DNA of 8,180 nucleotides from an uncultured Acetatifactor sp. (GTDB taxonomy: Bacteria; Bacillota; Clostridia; Lachnospirales; Lachnospiraceae), in assembly GCA_934402315.1 (NCBI GenBank), contig CAKRTS010000035.1:1-8180 (forward strand), written 5' to 3'. The position numbers were made by a program, and so were the translations under genes. Each line of letters begins with the position of its first letter. Position 1 is the first letter of the stretch. Below, piece by piece: positions 5,928 to 8,180 of this stretch. Below the pieces are notes generated by a model. That model saw only the letters and a program-made list of their open reading frames with translations, did no database searches and was not told where the DNA came from.

Positions 5928-6902
5928 CTAGTTCATCAGCGCGCGGCACACTTTCTCGGCAGAATATTCCGGCGCATACTGCTCCGCAATCCGGCAGATT
6001 TTCTGTATATTTTCTACCGGCTCCTCCAAAGCATCCGCGATCTCCTCCGGCGTCTTCCCTTTCTTCAGTTTGCTGCAAACCTGATTCACTAATCTCTGAA
6101 GACTTCCCTGCCCAACGCCACGCTCGATTCCTTGCTCGATTCCCTGCGCAATTCCACGCTCCATGCCCTCTGCAACGCCATCCTCAAACTCCTCTTTCCG
6201 GATCATCTGCTCCCGCTTCTCCCATGTGTAATCCAGATGTGTCATCTTCTTCACCTCATCCTTCCTGTCCCTGAAAAAGTCCTCCAGCACATGATTTTCA
6301 ATACAGTCCTCTATCGCACGGTCCACCGCTTCTTCCAGTCCCATATCTTCCTTCCGGTAGGTTCTCACCTTCTCCACGAAATAGGTGTAGCCCTCCAGCA
6401 CGGCAGACCTTTCCTTCAACGTCCGGTTGTTGTCCGGGTTGATGTTGTAAACCATGCACCTTACCTCGATCCCCGGCTCGTCCGTCTTATGGCAGAACGC
6501 CTCCGACAGCCTCATTTCCTCATACTCCGGTCTCTTTTCCGTTCCGTTATAAAATACCACAAAATGCGGCGTGGGAAGCTGTATCCGCTTTCTGCCGAAC
6601 AAGTCCAGATTCTTCCTTCTCAGCCAGTCCTCCAAGGCATTTACATAATAGATTGCACTTCTGAGCGGCATGTTGGGATTGTAAGTAGACTGGTGTTCGT
6701 AGAAGCTCATGTTCATATCAATCAGAAACGAAGCGTCATTCCGTATCGACAGGGAAATTCCCCGCTCTAACCGGATGATCTCCACCTCCTCCGGATTTTT
6801 GTAATCCGAATGGTTCAGCGCATTGTAGACCTCCAGCGCATAGCTTTTGTTCTCCATCAGCATAGAAAACACATCACTTTTGTACTCCCTGTTCTCGTTC
6901 AT
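5928..6902 (-). CDS. Rpn family / PD-(D/E)XK nuclease-type putative transposase
   Basis: A 324-residue protein of the Rpn/PD-(D/E)XK nuclease group, often annotated as 'putative transposase' though these proteins are not classical DDE enzymes. The N-terminal part (about 1-130) holds the nuclease-like fold, with the characteristic EHQSTYNPNMPLR segment (69-81) in the E.Q position of the catalytic motif and D62 as the likely preceding acidic residue. A helical middle (about 165-235) is followed by the family's G-E/Q-x-G run (242-266), encoded by a 12-bp periodic DNA repeat (6105-6179). A C-terminal helix-turn-helix-like part follows (KTPEEIADALEEPVENIQKI, about 283-302). The start at 6902 has GAAAGGAG 6-7 nt upstream. 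The reading frame is intact. It ends 59 bp before the sigma gene with no terminator between, so read-through is possible. A functional link to the sigma cassette is unlikely from the family alone. Confidence 0.85.
   Translation of the reverse strand: MNENREYKSDVFSMLMENKSYALEVYNALNHSDYKNPEEVEIIRLERGISLSIRNDASFLIDMNMSFYEHQSTYNPNMPLRSAIYYVNALEDWLRRKNLDLFGRKRIQLPTPHFVVFYNGTEKRPEYEEMRLSEAFCHKTDEPGIEVRCMVYNINPDNNRTLKERSAVLEGYTYFVEKVRTYRKEDMGLEEAVDRAIEDCIENHVLEDFFRDRKDEVKKMTHLDYTWEKREQMIRKEEFEDGVAEGMERGIAQGIEQGIERGVGQGSLQRLVNQVCSKLKKGKTPEEIADALEEPVENIQKICRIAEQYAPEYSAEKVCRALMN
6105..6179 (-). repeat. 12-bp-period repeat encoding the G-x-x-G run of the Rpn protein
   Basis: Short units of the form GGAAT(C/T)G(A/C)GCA(A/G) recur with a 12-bp period. 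They encode GIAQ-GIEQ-GIER-GVGQ within residues 242-266. This run is typical of the family and gains or loses units easily. Confidence 0.6.
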
Positions 6903-6961
6903 AGATTTCTCCTTTCATAAGTTGGAAACCTATAAAGAACAGACTGTCCGGCATCTGCCAC

Positions 6962-6990
6962 ATCTTTACTCCAAGGTCTCCTGCTGTCAA
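6962..6990 (-). promoter_or_regulatory. Possible promoter for the Rpn-type gene
   Basis: The minus strand has a perfect -35 box TTGACA (6985-6990), a 17-bp spacer and a weak -10 box AAAGAT (6962-6967, 3/6 matches). It lies about 60 bp before the start codon at 6902. The -35 box and spacing are good and the -10 box is poor, so this is tentative. Confidence 0.35.
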
Positions 6991-7060
6991 TGGGTATTCG
7001 TTGAAAAGCATAGATTCCTTCAGATGTTTCAGATTCGCTTCAGACACACATTGTGCAAAA

Positions 7061-7109
7061 GAAAAAAAATGCTTCCAAGGAAAGTGTAGCATCCCCGAAG
7101 CATTTTTTC
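7061..7109. terminator. Bidirectional hairpin terminator
   Basis: A perfect 12-bp inverted repeat (AAAAAATGCTTC at 7064-7075 and GAAGCATTTTTT at 7097-7108) surrounds a 21-nt loop. The arms end in an A-run on one side and a T-run on the other, so each strand reads as a stem followed by T residues. On the minus strand it would end transcription of the decayed nuclease gene at 7175-7548 before the intact Rpn gene. The loop is longer than usual. Confidence 0.65.
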
Positions 7110-7174
7110 AACTGTTTTATTTCAGCGCATAAAATGCCAGAATTTTTCTCCTAAAACCCGCTGGCACTCTCTCT

Positions 7175-7548
7175 TTATTCAAAATTTAATCCATACTTTC
7201 TCTGCATGGTTTCCAGTACTTTCGGATTCTCCATCTGTACTATCTTGTCCTCATCTCCCCTGGCTGTCATTCTAAGGATCAGGGGCAGCAGCATACTTTT
7301 TCCGCAACCCTGCCGTCATCATCATGCAATAACTCTTTCATGTACTCCGTCCTCGTATACACATCCAGCCTCACCGGTTTGCCATTCGTTGTGTACCGAA
7401 ATTGCCGCTCCGTCTGAACGCCTTCCAGTTCTCCGATCGGTTGCTCTAGCAAACACTCCAAGACCTCCCGGCAAAACTTCTTGTCCTCCATCACCTTGCC
7501 AAACATGAAATCATCCGCAATCGTTAGTTCCTCATACCTTTTTGCCAT
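7175..7548 (-). pseudogene. Decayed PD-(D/E)XK nuclease family transposase-like gene
   Basis: Remains of a gene of the PD-(D/E)XK nuclease-transposase family, of a different subtype from 5928-6902. The N-terminus is normal for the family (RYEELTIADDFMFGKVM, then PVRLDVYTR with the conserved D). The segment that should carry the E.Q catalytic motif is missing. The frame jumps directly to a piece typical of the family's late region (EYMKELLHDDDG) and then reaches a stop at 7279-7281. A shifted frame continues as a plausible C-terminus (MLLPLILRMTARGDEDK through MQRKYGLNF) to the stop at 7175-7177. An internal deletion plus a frameshift explains this. The start at 7548 has GAGGAG about 7 nt upstream and a good promoter. 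An upstream ATG at 7590 lies inside that promoter and is not the start. No active nuclease should be made. Confidence 0.75.
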
Positions 7549-7575
7549 TCGTACTCTCCTCACTCTTTCCGCAGG

Positions 7576-7604
7576 AGAATATGTTAGCACTTACACAGAA
7601 TCAA
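7576..7604 (-). promoter_or_regulatory. Sigma-A-type promoter of the decayed nuclease gene
   Basis: TTGATT (7599-7604) and TATTCT (7576-7581) are separated by 17 bp on the minus strand. Each matches 4/6 of consensus, and the -10 box lies 27 bp before the ATG at 7548. The surviving promoter suggests the gene decayed recently. Confidence 0.5.
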
Positions 7605-7842
7605 GCTTCTGGCTCTCACCATATCTTCCCCCGCTCTATTATTGTCATTGGATAACTAAGCAGGGATTTCTTTGGACTCATAGACATCGGCTTACGCCGC
7701 ACGGAAATTTAAAAAAGAATATCCGTTTATGCTTAAAGTATGGCAAAGCATTATTTATTTGTCACCATATAAAATACCAGTTTTAGCAAATCAGTCTGCA
7801 TTATTACTGTTTTGCGAAACTCTTCTTCGATAAACTAGCGCA
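7605..7842. other. Stretch with no recognisable gene
   Basis: I see no open frame with a ribosome binding site, no RNA gene and no repeat here. The sequence is AT-richer than the operons to the left, and short frames on both strands are broken by stops. It may be degraded mobile-element or intergenic sequence. Confidence 0.5.
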
Positions 7843-8005
7843 TCAACTGGGTACCAATAACTTCCTAACTCTATTTCGTACCATTATCACCAACAGATGA
7901 TCTGAGTTTGAAAGTCCCAAGGCCTTGGAAACGGACTCTAACGGAGCCATTCGTTTGGAAATCTTTTTTTGTAGTGCTATAAAAAGTACATTAGTTAAAC
8001 CTCCT
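7843..8005 (-). pseudogene. Possible frameshifted micro-gene with strong ribosome binding site
   Basis: On the minus strand an excellent AGGAGG site (8000-8005) lies 8 nt before an ATG (7989-7991), but that frame stops after four codons (MYFL). Directly after the ATG is a run of five T (complement of 7981-7985). Adding one T would join the ATG to a frame open to 7843, giving about 49 residues (MYFFIALQKKISKRMAPLES, then VSKALGLSNSDHLLVIMVRN and a basic end). I recognise no family. It could be a broken gene start, a leader peptide or chance. Confidence 0.3.
7917..7928. repeat. Perfect 12-bp palindrome
   Basis: CCAAGGCCTTGG is a perfect palindrome without a spacer, inside the otherwise featureless stretch. 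It could be an operator-like site or chance; nothing nearby decides. Confidence 0.3.
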
Positions 8006-8045
8006 CTCCATAAACGGTTATATGGTTGATGCCGTATGTAACATT

Positions 8046-8085
8046 AAAATTGTCTATCGAATTTAAATATTCGATAGACAATTTT
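8046..8085. repeat. Perfect 17-bp inverted repeat (hairpin or operator)
   Basis: AAAATTGTCTATCGAAT (8046-8062) and its exact complement ATTCGATAGACAATTTT (8069-8085) flank a 6-nt centre. The arms begin with A4 and end with T4, so either strand could form a hairpin followed by T residues, as in a weak bidirectional terminator. The low GC content of the stem also fits a DNA-binding site. It lies about 20 bp outside the direct repeats at 8110-8180 and about 40 bp upstream of the micro-ORF ribosome binding site. Confidence 0.7.
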
Positions 8086-8104
8086 CAAAATATCTTAACA
8101 TTCA

Positions 8105-8180
8105 TGCAAATTCCGGTCAAACGGTGCGCCCATTCCGAAATAAACGGTGTAGCTATTCCGATGTAACGGTGCACTTATTC
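8105..8180. mobile_element. Probable end of an insertion sequence (IS21-like), cut by the window edge
   Basis: Three full direct repeat units and the start of a fourth begin ATTCCG at 8110, 8132 and 8155 (partial ATTC at 8177), so the period is 22, 23 and 22 bp, about two helical turns. Each full unit also contains AACGGTG. Phased multiple repeats at a terminus are a known property of IS21-family ends, where they bind the transposase. A TG at 8105-8106 could be the element tip, as IS21 members often start with TG. The transposase genes would lie to the right, outside the window. The family name is inferred; the repeats are seen directly. Confidence 0.5.

Noticed and set aside
5869..6078. N-terminal extension of the sigma factor to 6078
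   Set aside because: The extra 70 residues overlap the nuclease gene in another frame, resemble no sigma region, and a good SD site precedes 5868.
5765..6274. 169-residue plus-strand open frame rich in Pro and Ser
   Set aside because: It is antisense to the Rpn C-terminus and the sigma start, with composition typical of a reverse-strand shadow and no SD site.
6132..6770. 212-residue plus-strand open frame
   Set aside because: It is antisense to the Rpn gene, whose sequence has clear family motifs. No independent support.
6874..7092. 72-residue minus-strand open frame between the hairpin and the Rpn gene
   Set aside because: Its ATG lies inside the hairpin loop and has no SD site. A shorter version starting at 7011 has a weak AAGGA with 4-nt spacing and overlaps the Rpn start by 29 nt. 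No recognisable family; possible but unsupported.
7481..7786. 101-residue plus-strand open frame
   Set aside because: Its first part is antisense to the decayed nuclease N-terminus and the rest has no SD site or recognisable motif.
8105..8180. CRISPR array at the right edge
   Set aside because: A 22-23 bp period with conserved blocks at both ends of each unit leaves no room for spacers. It fits binding-site iterons or an IS end.

Overview
The window looks like chromosomal or accessory DNA of a Gram-positive gut anaerobe, most likely a Lachnospiraceae-type Clostridia. The reasons are strong GGAGG-type Shine-Dalgarno sites, an ECF sigma/PrsW signalling cassette, a large secreted protein with InlB/MucBP-like repeats and LysM domains, and Rpn/PD-(D/E)XK 'transposase' genes of a kind abundant in these genomes. 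This placement is inference from protein style, not from a marker gene. All convincing genes lie on the minus strand, so the biological order runs from high to low coordinates.

From right to left: positions 8105-8180 hold 22-23 bp direct repeats that look like the end of an insertion sequence (IS21-like is my best guess). Next come a perfect 17-bp inverted repeat (8046-8085) and about 450 bp of degenerate sequence with a possible frameshifted micro-ORF. A decayed PD-(D/E)XK nuclease/transposase-like gene (7175-7548) follows, then a bidirectional terminator hairpin, then an intact Rpn-type gene (5928-6902).

The core is a compact signalling locus. Operon 1 (5868 to 3723) encodes an ECF sigma factor, a small basic two-TM protein in the position of an anti-sigma factor, an unrecognised seven-TM protein and a PrsW-type intramembrane protease. 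Its genes overlap by 14, 14 and 4 nt and the operon ends in a clear intrinsic terminator. Operon 2 (3568 to 165) begins with a second small two-TM protein that resembles the first, then overlaps by 4 nt a 1017-residue secreted protein with a beta-helix-like region, InlB/MucBP-like repeats and two C-terminal LysM domains.

Working model (inference): PrsW cleaves one or both two-TM proteins in response to an envelope signal, releasing the ECF sigma factor. The sigma factor then drives its own operon and/or the surface-protein operon. The two-TM pair, the seven-TM protein and the surface protein together are the part of the window most likely to be an undescribed system. A further minus-strand gene probably begins just beyond position 1, because a good promoter points off the left edge.
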